Assembly: GCA_038240665.1 (NCBI GenBank)
Contig: JBBRGN010000001.1
Coordinates: 4,748 to 68,747, forward strand
From: Haliscomenobacter sp038240665
GTDB taxonomy: Bacteria > Bacteroidota > Bacteroidia > Chitinophagales > Saprospiraceae
Direction: 5' to 3'
Length of the DNA: 64,000 nucleotides
The first letter of the stretch is position 1, and each line of letters begins with the position of its first letter. The translations under genes were made by a program, and so were the position numbers. Below are positions 17,356-27,345 of this stretch, piece by piece. The notes beneath the pieces were generated by a model. The model was not told where the DNA came from. It saw only the letters and a program-made list of their open reading frames with translations, and did no database searches.

Positions 17356-18213
17356 TCAATATAATTTCACATCGTTTTTTCGCAAACCCAGCTCAAATAG
17401 ATCTTCGCGTTTTTGCTCCAGCACTTTAATTTTGCGGGAGTGGAGGATAAATTTGCGTGCTTGCTCTTCGATGTACCCCAATGGGGCAATTTCTTTGCGA
17501 TTTTTCAACTCCAACAAGCGGAAATAATACACATATTGGCCATCCGTTTGTCGAAATTCTCTTTTTGAGCTGACATTATCGGCGGTTAAGGTGCTTTTAG
17601 GCAACACCGCCGCAATGTCGTCTACCGTATACCAGGTACTGTCCCTCAACCGTTGTGCAACCGCAAATCGGTTGCAATACTGTTTGAGTTTTTGGAAGTT
17701 TTTGCCTCGCGGCGCGCTCCAAAAGCGGATCAAGCTATCGGTTTTGGGTACTGGTATCGGGAGTTTGATGAAAAAACAGCGTAAGATAGGGCGTTCCAAT
17801 TGGTATTGCTCCTTGTTTTTTTCATAAAACTCCTGTAACTCCCCTTTGGTGATCGTCGAGTCCAAAAGTTGCTCTACCACTACCTGTTCGTAGCTGTTGC
17901 GGATCAAAGAAGCTCGATAATCCCGCACCAGTTTATCGATATTCAAATCTTTGGGCAGGTGGCGTTCTGCTTCATACAGCAACAACGCTTCGCGTACCCA
18001 ACGATTGACATAAGCCTGTACAATGAGGGAGCTATCGCCTTGCGGAATACCCTCCGGAAACATGCCTTCCATCTCAGAGATGTACAGGGTTCGGTCGTGA
18101 ACTCGGGCTAAGAGTCGATCTTTGGGCGTTTTACTGGATAAGTTTTCACACCCAACAAATGCGATCAGCGCCAAGAACAAAAGATACCATTCTATTCGCT
18201 TTATCCCTTTCAA
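17356..18213 (-). CDS. Lipoprotein with SurA/PpiC-type N-terminal chaperone fold
   Basis: 285 residues. A lipoprotein signal ends in the lipobox FVGC (about residue 21). The following region (LLARVHDRTLYISEMEGMFPEG, IVQAYVNRWVREALLLYEAE) resembles the SurA N-terminal helical module. A recognisable parvulin active domain is not evident, so it may be a non-catalytic chaperone partner. It starts 6 nt after the stop of the larger PPIase gene and precedes the SurA-like gene by 81 nt, so it is almost certainly in one operon with them. Confidence 0.82.
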   Translation of the reverse strand: MKGIKRIEWYLLFLALIAFVGCENLSSKTPKDRLLARVHDRTLYISEMEGMFPEGIPQGDSSLIVQAYVNRWVREALLLYEAERHLPKDLNIDKLVRDYRASLIRNSYEQVVVEQLLDSTITKGELQEFYEKNKEQYQLERPILRCFFIKLPIPVPKTDSLIRFWSAPRGKNFQKLKQYCNRFAVAQRLRDSTWYTVDDIAAVLPKSTLTADNVSSKREFRQTDGQYVYYFRLLELKNRKEIAPLGYIEEQARKFILHSRKIKVLEQKREDLFELGLRKNDVKLY

Positions 18214-18219
18214 AGGCCG

Positions 18220-20196
18220 CTATTGTTTTTTCACTAAACCCTCAAAGGCTGCCTTTTCAATCTTTACTGGATATTGCTTGCGTAAGGATTCTACCCACTG
18301 TCCTTCCAAATAATCTTGGTAATCAGCAATGATGTATCCTCTAGCTTCATTCAATGCTTTATCTTGTTCGGGTATGATTTTCTCAATCTTCCGAAAGGAA
18401 AATTCATTGACCTTGGTATCCAGTTTAGCTGGCGATACTTCCCCTACTTTCCATTCTTGGAAAGACAAAGCCTCGGCAGTTTTCCCTTTTTCAAGAAATT
18501 CTTCAGTAGCACGTATACCCACGCTATCGGCATTATTGAACCTAGAAAGTACTGCTCCCGCATCATTTTTGCGGCTGTAATTCCTAATCGGTTCAATGAG
18601 GTTTTTATTGCCGCCATCTACATAGTAAGCAGTGATTACTGCGCGCTCTTCCCACTTATATTTGCCTTTGATGGTTTTGAAAAAGTTTTTCAAGCCCAAA
18701 GTATCTTGAGAAGCTTTGTCCCACACATTGATCCGAGTGGCTTCAAAAAGTAAAATACCTTCTTCGTACTCGCGAATCAATGATTTAAATTCTGGGTATT
18801 TTGAATCCAGCTGTTTTTCTTCATAGCGCAAACAAACATCGTCGATGTATTCTTTGTACAAGGCTTCAATGGCTTCGCTTACCGGAGTTTCTTTACCCAT
18901 GCGTAAGCGCTGGCGCGAAGAGCGGCTGAGAAAATCAGTGAAATCACCCAACGTATATTTTGCTTTCCCCAAATTAAAAATCAAGACTTCTGATTTTGGT
19001 TCTGGAGCATGCCAACGGAAAGTAAAGAAAGTATCGGTAAGTGTTTTAGCATATTTAGCTACTACGCCAGGTACTTCTTTAAAACCGTTGATGCGCTTGA
19101 TGTCATCAATCATGGCAACCCGGGCCATATCAAAACGAGCATCCCTTTTGATGCGCGCTTCTAACTGACTCTTGGCCATCTCAAATGGTTGTATTTCTTT
19201 CTTACTGATCCGCTTAAGAATGTGCCAACCTACGCTGGTTTCGAAAGGTTTTGAATAATCTCCATCCTTTTCGACGCTGAAGGCCGCATCTTCAAAAGGT
19301 TGTTCAAAACGATTGATGCTTACAAAACCAACATAACCGGCTTTTGAGGCCGACCGGCTGTCTTCGGATTTCGTTTCAGCCAGTTGTTCAAATGGGGTAC
19401 CTCTTTTCAAGTTGCTGTACAAGCTATCAATACGAACTTTTACAATACTTGGATCAACGTCTTTGGTACGCAATAGAATATGCGCTACTTCTACCTCTCC
19501 TCGGGCAGGACGACGGGAAAGCACTTTAAGCAAATGATACCCAGCAGTGGTACGAATAGGCATGGACACTAGTCCGAGAGCTTGACCGTAGGCTGCGGTT
19601 TCTAAGCGGTAAAAACCATTGGGGAACAACGCAGTAAGGTAACCAATATGACCGCCATTGTCGGTGGCGGAGCGATCTTCCGAAGCTTCGCGCGCTACCG
19701 TCCCAAAATCTTCACCTTTAAGAATACGGCTGCGCAGCAACATAATTTTATTGTACGCCACAATGGTGTCTTCCCCTTTTGCTTCTGGCGTTAAAATCAC
19801 CAAAATATGGCTCAGATCAACATCCTGTTTGGAACGTTCGTACACTTCATTGGTAAGCCGCTCGGTCACCTGTTTGTTCATCAAATAGGAATCAGCCAAT
19901 TGGCGGCGGTAGCCATCCAATTCTTCTTTTAGCGCTTCGAGGGTATCCAAGCGCATGTCTTTGGCCTTTTTGACCTTCAGTTTGAACTTGACGTACAAGT
20001 CCAAATACTCTTGTAGGGATGCACGTGAAAAATCGGCCGTTTTTCCATTCGTTTTGGAATAGATGTATTTAAACTCTGAAGTCCGTACCGGAACATCAGC
20101 TACGGTAAACAAGACTGGGTCGTTATTGTCCTGAGCCTGTACCAGTGGCAACGCCAAAAAGATCCAGGAAAGAACCAGTAGCATTCTCTTTGCCAT
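18220..20196 (-). CDS. Periplasmic PpiC-type peptidyl-prolyl isomerase, two parvulin domains
   Basis: 658 residues with a signal peptide (MAKRMLLVLSWIFLALPLVQAQ). Two consecutive parvulin domains: DLSHILVILTP to TTAGYHLLKVLSRRP (with GGHIGYLTALFPNGFY), then VEVAHILLRTKD to SVGWHILKRISKKE (with AGYVGFVSINRFEQPFEDAAF). A C-terminal region of about 290 residues includes a helix-rich stretch (IEALYKEYIDDVCLRYEEKQL) resembling a chaperone arm. First gene of the minus-strand operon that continues through the lipoprotein and the SurA-like gene; a TAATTTTG box at 20307-20314 may drive it. Confidence 0.9.
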   Translation of the reverse strand: MAKRMLLVLSWIFLALPLVQAQDNNDPVLFTVADVPVRTSEFKYIYSKTNGKTADFSRASLQEYLDLYVKFKLKVKKAKDMRLDTLEALKEELDGYRRQLADSYLMNKQVTERLTNEVYERSKQDVDLSHILVILTPEAKGEDTIVAYNKIMLLRSRILKGEDFGTVAREASEDRSATDNGGHIGYLTALFPNGFYRLETAAYGQALGLVSMPIRTTAGYHLLKVLSRRPARGEVEVAHILLRTKDVDPSIVKVRIDSLYSNLKRGTPFEQLAETKSEDSRSASKAGYVGFVSINRFEQPFEDAAFSVEKDGDYSKPFETSVGWHILKRISKKEIQPFEMAKSQLEARIKRDARFDMARVAMIDDIKRINGFKEVPGVVAKYAKTLTDTFFTFRWHAPEPKSEVLIFNLGKAKYTLGDFTDFLSRSSRQRLRMGKETPVSEAIEALYKEYIDDVCLRYEEKQLDSKYPEFKSLIREYEEGILLFEATRINVWDKASQDTLGLKNFFKTIKGKYKWEERAVITAYYVDGGNKNLIEPIRNYSRKNDAGAVLSRFNNADSVGIRATEEFLEKGKTAEALSFQEWKVGEVSPAKLDTKVNEFSFRKIEKIIPEQDKALNEARGYIIADYQDYLEGQWVESLRKQYPVKIEKAAFEGLVKKQ

Positions 20197-20306
20197 GGGT
20201 GGTTATAATTGGTTTAACAAACGTTTTTTATACTGCTCTTGCGCCTCAAACTTAATCTGAGAGCAACTAATTTCTTTCGTGTTTGGCCTTTTTTCATAAG
20301 GCCCCG

Positions 20307-20314
20307 CAAAATTA
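20307..20314 (-). promoter_or_regulatory. Putative -7 box for the PPIase operon
   Basis: Read on the minus strand, the sequence is TAATTTTG, an exact TAnnTTTG match about 110 nt upstream of the first PPIase start. A -33 element is not convincing: TATG lies 16 nt further upstream. It immediately follows the stop of murF-alr. Confidence 0.3.
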
Positions 20315-20319
20315 GCAAT

Positions 20320-22788
20320 TTATTCCTGTACATAGACTCTTTTTACCCGCGGAGCTATTCCGGTAAAAAGCTCGTAAGGTATGGTTCCAGAAGCTTCGGC
20401 TAAAAGTTCGATCGGAGGCTCTTTCCCAAAAATGGTTACCGAATCTCCTTCCACAGCTTCCGGGATATGCGTTACGTCAATCATGCACATATCCATACAA
20501 ACTCCGCCAAGAATAGGCGCCAATTGATCCTGTACTTTCACCTTGAATCTACCATTGCCCGCAGCTCGCGGCAAACCATCGGCATAACCAACGGAAATGG
20601 TGGCGCTGCGCAAAGGTTTTTCAGCTTTGGCTCTTCGGCCATAACCGATCGTTTCGCCCGGTGCGATGTCCTTAATTTGGGAAATGGTGGCATGTAGACT
20701 AAAAACAACCTCAAGTGGTTCAGGTAGGGTATTGCTGACATCAATCCCATACAAACCAATGCCCAAACGCACCATATCCATCTGGTATTGTGGAAAACGG
20801 GTAATGCCGTTGGAATTGAGTAAATGACGGATGGGGCGGTATCCCAAAACGGCAATGAGGCGTTCGTAAGCTTGATGAAAACGCCTGGCTTGCTCGTGGG
20901 TAAAGTCATCGTGCTGGGGGTCTTCACTGGCTGCCAAATGGGAAAAAACGGTACGCACTTCTAAAGCTGGTCGTTGTCGCAAAAAATCACAAAGCGGCTC
21001 GATTTCATGTTGATCAAACCCTAGCCGATGCATACCGGTATCGATGCTTAAATGAATGGGTAAATTGGCCTGGCGGTGAGCCAGAAAATCCGTCAGCTCC
21101 CGCAGCTGTCGAATGCTGTAAACCTTGGGTTCCAACTGATAGCGAAGCAATTGTTCAAAAGAGGCTGGTTCGGGGTTGAGTACCAAAATGGGGGTAAGGA
21201 TCCCCGCTTCGCGTAATTCTGCACCTTCATCGGCATAAGCGACGCAAAAATAATCGGTGCGCAATAACTCCAACAAACGCGCTACTTCCTTACTGCCAGC
21301 GCCATAAGCGGAGGCTTTGACCATCGCCATCAGCCGTACGCCTGGCTGCAATGCCCGCGAATAGGCGCGAAGGTTGTGAGACAAGGCCGTTAGATTGATT
21401 TCCAAAACCGTTTGGTGGACTTGTCGCGACAATACATCGGCCACGCGTTCTAAACCAAAAGTACGCGCTCCTTTGAGCAAAATGGCTTCATAGGCAAAAT
21501 CTAGCGCCGGTAAGGCCTGTATGAGTGCATCGGTATGTTCAAAATAATGTTGTCGGATTGTAGTGGGTAAAATCTGCTGCAACAATACCGCTTCTTTACC
21601 GACCCCAATGACCCGCTGAATGTCCTGTTGTTGGATTAAGGCACCAATTTTCTGGAACAATACCTCCGGTAGTTCGCCGCTTTGTAGGATATCGGTAATG
21701 ATGAGGGTTTGTGACCGGTCTTGGGCATGTTGGTTCAAAAACTGTAAAGCCAGTTTTAGCGAGGTGATGTCGGCGCTGTAACTGTCGTTGATCAGCACAC
21801 AGTCTCGACCTCCTTCTTTGAGCTCCAAACGCATGGCCACTGGTTCAAGCCGCAACATCCGCTCCTGGATCTGAATGGCGTCAACCTTAAGAAACAACAT
21901 TACAGCCCAACAATGAATGGCGTTTTCGATGGAAATGGCATCGGAAAAAGGCAAGGTGATTTGACAAGTTTCTCCTAAGTATTTTCCATTGATCGTGCTG
22001 TGCTGACCACTTGTATGCTGGGAGAGAATGGATAAATCGGCTGGAAGGCCCTTTTTTGACCAAGAAAAAAGGGGTCTACCTAGTGCGCGAATAGCGGTGT
22101 ATACCTGCTCATCGTCACGACAATAAATGATGCGTTTGCTGTTTTTGAACAACAATAATTTTTCTTGTAATTTTTGTGCTTCACTGGAAAATCCCTCCCG
22201 ATGTGCTTCTCCAAAAGTGGTAAAAATGCCATAATCACAGTTGATGATGGCAGCCAAGGGCAGCATTTCTCCTGAATTGGAAATACCCGCCTCAAAAATG
22301 CCCAATTGATGTTTTTGTCCAATTTCCCAGACCGATAAGGGTACCCCCGCTTGTGAATTGTAGCTACGCGGGCTCCGCACAATGGCATAATCGGGATGCA
22401 ACAACTGAAAAAGCCATTCTTTGACGATCGTTTTACCGTTGCTACCGGTGATGCCAATCACTGGCAATTGAAAGCGATGACGGTGATGTAGGGCTATTTG
22501 CTGTAAAGCTCCCACGGTATGAGGTACTTGCTCAAAATTGCCCAAAGGAAAAGCCGAAAAATCCACGGGTTCGGACACTACAAAATTTCTAACCCCAGCA
22601 TGATAACAAGCAGCTATGAAGTGATGGCCATTGTTGCGAATACCGGGAATGGCAAAAAAAAGCGCCAATTCCGGAAAAATGATCTGCCGACTGTCCAGCA
22701 GCAAATGTTCAATGGGCTGTCCTTCTGGGCTGCCATAGTGTGCTTGCCCCTGGGTGATGGCGGCGATCTCCGAAAGTCGGTATTGCAT
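20320..22788 (-). CDS. murF-alr: Bifunctional MurF (UDP-MurNAc-tripeptide:D-Ala-D-Ala ligase)/alanine racemase
   Basis: 822 residues, a fusion characteristic of Bacteroidota. Residues 1 to about 450 are a Mur ligase: the ATP-binding loop GITGSNGKTIVKEWL, then RSPRSYNSQAGVPLSVW, EAGISNSGEM, and LINDSYSADITSL. Residues about 455-822 are a fold-type III PLP alanine racemase: LEINLTALSHNLRAY, the PLP lysine K491 in MVKASAYGAG, and SVGYADGLPR with the catalytic Tyr. One protein would thus make D-Ala and add D-Ala-D-Ala to the peptidoglycan precursor in the cytoplasm. It follows purD by 47 nt on the same strand. Confidence 0.96.
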   Translation of the reverse strand: MQYRLSEIAAITQGQAHYGSPEGQPIEHLLLDSRQIIFPELALFFAIPGIRNNGHHFIAACYHAGVRNFVVSEPVDFSAFPLGNFEQVPHTVGALQQIALHHRHRFQLPVIGITGSNGKTIVKEWLFQLLHPDYAIVRSPRSYNSQAGVPLSVWEIGQKHQLGIFEAGISNSGEMLPLAAIINCDYGIFTTFGEAHREGFSSEAQKLQEKLLLFKNSKRIIYCRDDEQVYTAIRALGRPLFSWSKKGLPADLSILSQHTSGQHSTINGKYLGETCQITLPFSDAISIENAIHCWAVMLFLKVDAIQIQERMLRLEPVAMRLELKEGGRDCVLINDSYSADITSLKLALQFLNQHAQDRSQTLIITDILQSGELPEVLFQKIGALIQQQDIQRVIGVGKEAVLLQQILPTTIRQHYFEHTDALIQALPALDFAYEAILLKGARTFGLERVADVLSRQVHQTVLEINLTALSHNLRAYSRALQPGVRLMAMVKASAYGAGSKEVARLLELLRTDYFCVAYADEGAELREAGILTPILVLNPEPASFEQLLRYQLEPKVYSIRQLRELTDFLAHRQANLPIHLSIDTGMHRLGFDQHEIEPLCDFLRQRPALEVRTVFSHLAASEDPQHDDFTHEQARRFHQAYERLIAVLGYRPIRHLLNSNGITRFPQYQMDMVRLGIGLYGIDVSNTLPEPLEVVFSLHATISQIKDIAPGETIGYGRRAKAEKPLRSATISVGYADGLPRAAGNGRFKVKVQDQLAPILGGVCMDMCMIDVTHIPEAVEGDSVTIFGKEPPIELLAEASGTIPYELFTGIAPRVKRVYVQE

Positions 22789-22835
22789 AGTTGTGTTTTG
22801 GAAAAGAAATGGAGTAGGCTCTTGGGAATGATTCC

Positions 22836-24107
22836 TTATTTCAAATCAAAACCCAAGTCGCTCCGAAAATATTTTCCTTCATATTCAATGCGCGTAGCAT
22901 TTTGATTAGATGTATTCAAGGCTTCAGGGAAGGTAGCACCATAAGAAGTTATTGCCAATACCCTACCACCATTGGTAACAATCCCTGCCCCTGCTTGTTT
23001 GGAACCAGCATGAAAAATCAAACTTCCTTCCACTAAGTCCAAACCGGAAATGGCTTGGCCTTTTTCATAATCCCCCGGATAACCACCCGATACCAATACT
23101 ACCGTCGCCGCAGCACGGTGATCTTCTTGTATGGCGTGATGACTCAATTGGCCATCAAATAAAGACATGGATAGCGCTACCAAATCATTGGTCGTACGTG
23201 GAAGTACGACTTCGGTTTCAGGATCACCCATCCGACAATTGTACTCAATGACCAAAGGATCATTGCCTACTTTGATTAAGCCAAAAAATACAAATCCCCG
23301 GTAGCGAATACCGCGCGTAGCTATGCCCTGAATGGTGGGTTTAATGATCCGCTCCTCTACTTTAGCCATCAAATCTGCATCTACAAAAGGCAGCGGCGAA
23401 ATAGCGCCCATTCCGCCGGTGTTCAAACCCGTATCGCCTTCGCCAATGCGTTTGTAATCTTTGGCCACTGGAAGAATTTGATAGTTATGCCCATCTGTAA
23501 GGGCAAAAACCGAAAATTCGATGCCTGATAAAAACTGTTCGATCACTACGGTTGAGCTGGCTGCTCCAAATTTTCCACCCAACATACTGCGCAACTCGGC
23601 TTGGGCTTCGTCTACAGCGTCGAGGATCAGAACGCCTTTACCGGCAGCCAATCCATCCGCTTTGAGGACAAAAGGCGGTTGTTGGGTAGTCAAATATGCC
23701 AATCCGTCTTCCAAAGTCTCGGCAGTAAACTCGCGGTAGCCAGCAGTAGGGATGCCAAATTCCTGCATAAAGGCTTTGGCAAAGGCTTTGCTTCCTTCTA
23801 AGCGAGCGCCCTCCGCTGAGGGGCCTACCACAGGAATATGTTGAAGCTCGGTATCCTGTTGAAAAAAATCTTCAATACCGCGTACCAAAGGTTCTTCCGG
23901 ACCAACCAGCACGAGTCCAATATTTTTTTCCAGTACTAAATTTTTTACTGCCGGAAAATCATTGGGATCAACCGCCCAATTGATGCCTTCCAAAGCCGTC
24001 CCTGCATTGCCTGGAGCAATATACAATTCGTGGCAAAGCGGGCTTTGACGCATCTTCCAGGCCATACAGTGTTCCCGGCCTCCACTTCCCAAAATCAGGA
24101 TATTCAT
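22836..24107 (-). CDS. purD: Phosphoribosylamine-glycine ligase
   Basis: 423 residues. ATP-grasp enzyme of purine synthesis: the N-terminal MNILILGSGGREHCMAWKM, YIAPGNAGT, LVGPEEPLVRGIEDFF, VLKADGLAAGKGV, EFLSGIEFSVF, and the metal-binding IEYNCRMGDPETEVVLPR. It makes glycinamide ribonucleotide. Divergent from the ABC exporter; a TATATTTG box lies 24 nt upstream of the start. Confidence 0.97.
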   Translation of the reverse strand: MNILILGSGGREHCMAWKMRQSPLCHELYIAPGNAGTALEGINWAVDPNDFPAVKNLVLEKNIGLVLVGPEEPLVRGIEDFFQQDTELQHIPVVGPSAEGARLEGSKAFAKAFMQEFGIPTAGYREFTAETLEDGLAYLTTQQPPFVLKADGLAAGKGVLILDAVDEAQAELRSMLGGKFGAASSTVVIEQFLSGIEFSVFALTDGHNYQILPVAKDYKRIGEGDTGLNTGGMGAISPLPFVDADLMAKVEERIIKPTIQGIATRGIRYRGFVFFGLIKVGNDPLVIEYNCRMGDPETEVVLPRTTNDLVALSMSLFDGQLSHHAIQEDHRAAATVVLVSGGYPGDYEKGQAISGLDLVEGSLIFHAGSKQAGAGIVTNGGRVLAITSYGATFPEALNTSNQNATRIEYEGKYFRSDLGFDLK

Positions 24108-24130
24108 CGGATTGAGTTTTTTTTGCGGGG

Positions 24131-24138
24131 CAAATATA
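24131..24138 (-). promoter_or_regulatory. Putative -7 box for purD
   Basis: On the minus strand the bases read TATATTTG, an exact TAnnTTTG match whose end is 24 nt before the purD ATG. A TTTG lies 13 nt further upstream (24152-24155), closer than the usual 17-23 nt, so this is a tentative call. Confidence 0.35.
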
Positions 24139-24222
24139 ATAGATAATCACCCAAATCTGTACCGAGATTCAACCATCCTATATTACAAGTGTTAACCTTA
24201 ATTGTTAATTTTACTCCTGACA

Positions 24223-26073
24223 ATGATTTTTGTCATTAGAGATCTGTGGCGATGGCCGCGATTGATCGCTATTTCTGATTCATCTCAACTTACTGTTTTG
24301 GCAACTGAAAATAAGAACAAATTCGACCTCTATATCTTGCGACGCATCATGGGTCAGGCGAAACCATATCAAGTCACCTTGATCGTTTCAGCCATATTGG
24401 CGGTCCTTTCGGCGCCGCTGGGTACTTTGCGCCCCTATATCGTGCAGGTGATGGTGGATGACAACATTTTCCACATGGATCTAGCTGGATTGGGCAAGAT
24501 GGCCATTCTGTTCATCATCGTGTTGTTTGTCCACGCGGCAGTTCAATACTTTTTTCAGTACCTCACCAGCTGGTTGGGGCAGATGGTAGTGCGCGACATG
24601 CGGGTCAATATTTTTCGACACATCACCAGTTTGCGGTTAAGTTATTTTGACAAAACGCCCATAGGAGCCTCCATTACCCGTACCATCAACGATATGGAGA
24701 CCATCAACAGCGTTTTTTCTCAAGGCATCATCACCATGATCGCCGACGTGCTTACGCTGTTTATGGTATTGGGGATTATGTTTTATACGAGTTGGAAATT
24801 GACGCTGGCCTGTTTAATGACCTTGCCTTTTTTGATTTTAGCGAGTTATGTATTTAAGGAAAAAGTCAAAAAATCCTTTCAAGATGTCCGTACCCAGGTG
24901 GCCAGGATGAATGCTTTTTTGCAAGAAAGAATCAGTGGAATGCGCATTGTCCAGATTTTTAATGCCGAGCAGCAAGAGATGGGGCGTTTCAAAAAAATCA
25001 ACCGGGATTATACCCAAGCCAACTTGGATTCAGTGTTGTATTATGCGGTCTTTTATCCGGTAGTGGAAATCATTTCCGCAGCTTCGCTTGGTTTGATGGT
25101 TTGGTGGGGCGCGCGCGGCGTTATCGAAGAAGAAGTGACGATGGGTGCCCTAGTGGCTTTCCCCATCTATTTGAATATGCTGTTCAATCCGATTCGTACT
25201 CTAGCAGATAAATTCAACACCCTGCAAATGGGTTTGGTGGCTGCCGAGCGGGTATTTACGCTGCTGGACGATCAATCCTTTGTAGAAAAAAGTGGCAACC
25301 AAGAACCCTCAAATGCCGAAGGTTCAGTTGATTTTGAACACGTTTCTTTTGGGTACAACGATGAAGATTACGTATTAAAAGATGTTAACTTTCACATCAA
25401 TCCAGGCGAAACCCTAGCAATAGTAGGCGCTACTGGTTCTGGAAAAACGACAATCATCAGTCTTTTGAATCGTTTTTACGAAATACAGGAAGGCGCTATA
25501 AAAGTAGACAACCTGGATATTCGCCAATATGATTTGCTGGCATTGCGCCGCCGTATTGCCTTGGTTTTACAGGATGTATTTCTTTTTTCAGGAACGGTAT
25601 TGGAAAACATCACCCTTCGCGATTCTTCCATTAGCCGGGAAACCGTGATTCAGGCATCTAAGATGATTGGAGCCCACGCGTTCATTGAAAAACTTCCCGG
25701 AGGCTATGATTACCAAGTGATGGAGCGAGGCGCTACATTATCAATGGGACAGCGACAGTTGATTTCATTTGTACGAGCGCTGGTGTTTAATCCTGATATT
25801 CTTATTTTGGATGAAGCTACTTCCTCAATTGATCCAGAGTCAGAATCGGTGATTCAATTTGCCATTGAAACCTTGATCGCTAAACGCACTTCCATCATCA
25901 TTGCGCACCGATTGTCCACCATCCGCCATGCTGACAATATATTGCTGATGCACAAAGGTCAGGTTGCTGAATATGGATCACACGAAGCCTTGATGCAAAT
26001 CGAAAATGGTCGATACAAGCAATTGTACGAGATGCAGTTTTTGGTAGCGGGTCCAAGTTTGGCGGTATCTTAA
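24223..26073 (+). CDS. ABC exporter, fused permease and ATPase (MsbA/MdlB type)
   Basis: About 616 residues from ATG 24223. A TTG at 24202 would lengthen it, and a TTG at 24298 would give a start just before ATENKNKFDLYIL; the true start is uncertain. Six membrane helices are followed by the nucleotide-binding domain: Walker A VGATGSGKTT, signature LSMGQRQLISFVRAL (Met in place of the first Gly of LSGGQ), Walker B ILILDEATSSID, and the switch histidine in IIAHRLSTI. It probably works as a dimer to export lipid or drug-like substrates; the substrate is unknown. It converges on the AlkA-type gene with only 24 nt between, and no terminator is visible. Confidence 0.93.
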   Translation: MIFVIRDLWRWPRLIAISDSSQLTVLATENKNKFDLYILRRIMGQAKPYQVTLIVSAILAVLSAPLGTLRPYIVQVMVDDNIFHMDLAGLGKMAILFIIVLFVHAAVQYFFQYLTSWLGQMVVRDMRVNIFRHITSLRLSYFDKTPIGASITRTINDMETINSVFSQGIITMIADVLTLFMVLGIMFYTSWKLTLACLMTLPFLILASYVFKEKVKKSFQDVRTQVARMNAFLQERISGMRIVQIFNAEQQEMGRFKKINRDYTQANLDSVLYYAVFYPVVEIISAASLGLMVWWGARGVIEEEVTMGALVAFPIYLNMLFNPIRTLADKFNTLQMGLVAAERVFTLLDDQSFVEKSGNQEPSNAEGSVDFEHVSFGYNDEDYVLKDVNFHINPGETLAIVGATGSGKTTIISLLNRFYEIQEGAIKVDNLDIRQYDLLALRRRIALVLQDVFLFSGTVLENITLRDSSISRETVIQASKMIGAHAFIEKLPGGYDYQVMERGATLSMGQRQLISFVRALVFNPDILILDEATSSIDPESESVIQFAIETLIAKRTSIIIAHRLSTIRHADNILLMHKGQVAEYGSHEALMQIENGRYKQLYEMQFLVAGPSLAVS

Positions 26074-26097
26074 AAACAGCGTTGTCGAAACGGGTAC

Positions 26098-26709
26098 TTA
26101 CATCCCTTTCCATTTCCACAAATAGCGGGAAGCATGCGATCGATATGGGCGCCAAGGTTCGGCAATCTCGGTCATTCGAGCCCGCAAAGGTTTGCCTTTG
26201 AGTTCATCGCCGATTTCGTAGAGTCGAATGATGGCCTGTTGGATGCCCAAATCATCTATGGGAAAAACATCGGGGAAGTGCAAGGAAAACATCAGGATCA
26301 TCTCCACCGTCCAACGACCTACCCCTTTGATTTGGGTAAGCAACTGCACGATTTCCTCTTCGTTGTGCTGCTGCCAGTTGTAATTCATTAAATTATTTTC
26401 CAGAAAAAAAGTGGCGGTATTGCGCAGATACTGGGACTTTTGACCGGATAAGCCTACCTGGCGAAGCTTTTCAAGCGGAATTTCCAGCAAACGATTTGGC
26501 TCAGGATACCCGTCTTCAAAAAGATCGAGAAATCTTTGGTGAATGGTAGCTGCGGCTTTTACCGACAACTGCTGCGAGGTAATAGAATCCAGCAAGGTAG
26601 TATATACGTCCGTTTGCTGAACCGGCCATTCTGGTAGGTCAATCGCTGTCAAAAGGGGAGCCAATTTGGCATCTTGAGCCAAATGGAGCATCATGTAGGT
26701 GTTATCCAT
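26098..26709 (-). CDS. DNA-3-methyladenine glycosylase, AlkA-type HhH-GPD protein
   Basis: 203 residues, shorter than E. coli AlkA because the N-terminal domain is missing. Helix-hairpin-helix features: LLDSITSQQLSVKAAATI, LRQVGLSGQKSQYL, IKGVGRWTVEMILMF, and the catalytic Asp in FPIDDLGIQQAI. It should remove alkylated purines in base-excision repair. It is followed upstream on the same strand by a GNAT gene 18 nt away, likely co-transcribed. Confidence 0.9.
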   Translation of the reverse strand: MDNTYMMLHLAQDAKLAPLLTAIDLPEWPVQQTDVYTTLLDSITSQQLSVKAAATIHQRFLDLFEDGYPEPNRLLEIPLEKLRQVGLSGQKSQYLRNTATFFLENNLMNYNWQQHNEEEIVQLLTQIKGVGRWTVEMILMFSLHFPDVFPIDDLGIQQAIIRLYEIGDELKGKPLRARMTEIAEPWRPYRSHASRYLWKWKGM

Positions 26710-26727
26710 GGGTTGCGGTAAAGTGGC

Positions 26728-27189
26728 TTAAATAGCTACCGATATTTTTTGGGGTTGAAAACGCAATTCGAGAAACTGATCCTGAAAACCCATTTTTTTT
26801 GCAGTGGCCAGTGCAGGGTGATTCGATCTCACGGAGAAGGAAATATCGCCATCAGTATACAAAACCGCGCGATTGATGAGTTCTTGCCAAATCGTTTCTT
26901 CGCTGAGGTAAGGAGCACCGACTTCGGCCAGGAGCAATATATTTTCTGAGCGGATGCCTTCCATGCCCGTTTTGTTGACAACCACCGCGCCGATGATGCG
27001 CTCGCTTTCCATCATCACAAAGATAAATCCTCCAAATGAGGGGCGGTTTTTCAAGGCATAATCCACCGTTTGGAGAATAGCCGAAGTACTCGTGTCTTTG
27101 GCGTTGTTCGCAAAAAAATACAACAATGCCGACTTCTCGGCTGGGTTAATCCCGGTAAAGGCATTAAAAACATGTACACTGCGTTCCAT
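26728..27189 (-). CDS. GNAT-family N-acetyltransferase
   Basis: 153 residues. The GNAT core is visible as GGFIFVMMESERIIGAVVVNKTG (strands beta4-5 region), LLLAEVGAPYLSEETIWQELI and the C-terminal SNHPALATAKKMGFQDQ, the usual approach to the acetyl-CoA site. Substrate unknown. It would be the first gene of a two-gene unit with the AlkA-type glycosylase. Confidence 0.75.
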   Translation of the reverse strand: MERSVHVFNAFTGINPAEKSALLYFFANNAKDTSTSAILQTVDYALKNRPSFGGFIFVMMESERIIGAVVVNKTGMEGIRSENILLLAEVGAPYLSEETIWQELINRAVLYTDGDISFSVRSNHPALATAKKMGFQDQFLELRFQPQKISVAI

Positions 27190-27345
27190 TGTCGTCCGTT
27201 GATTAGTAGAGTTTATATTTCAGAAGCCCTGAAGACAAACTCCGATACATAGATAAATCTGCTCTCAAAAAGTTATGTGCAAGGGACGGGTGTGAAACTA
27301 AAAATATGGAGGTAGAAAGCTGTAGATGTCTAATCGGTTCTAGCA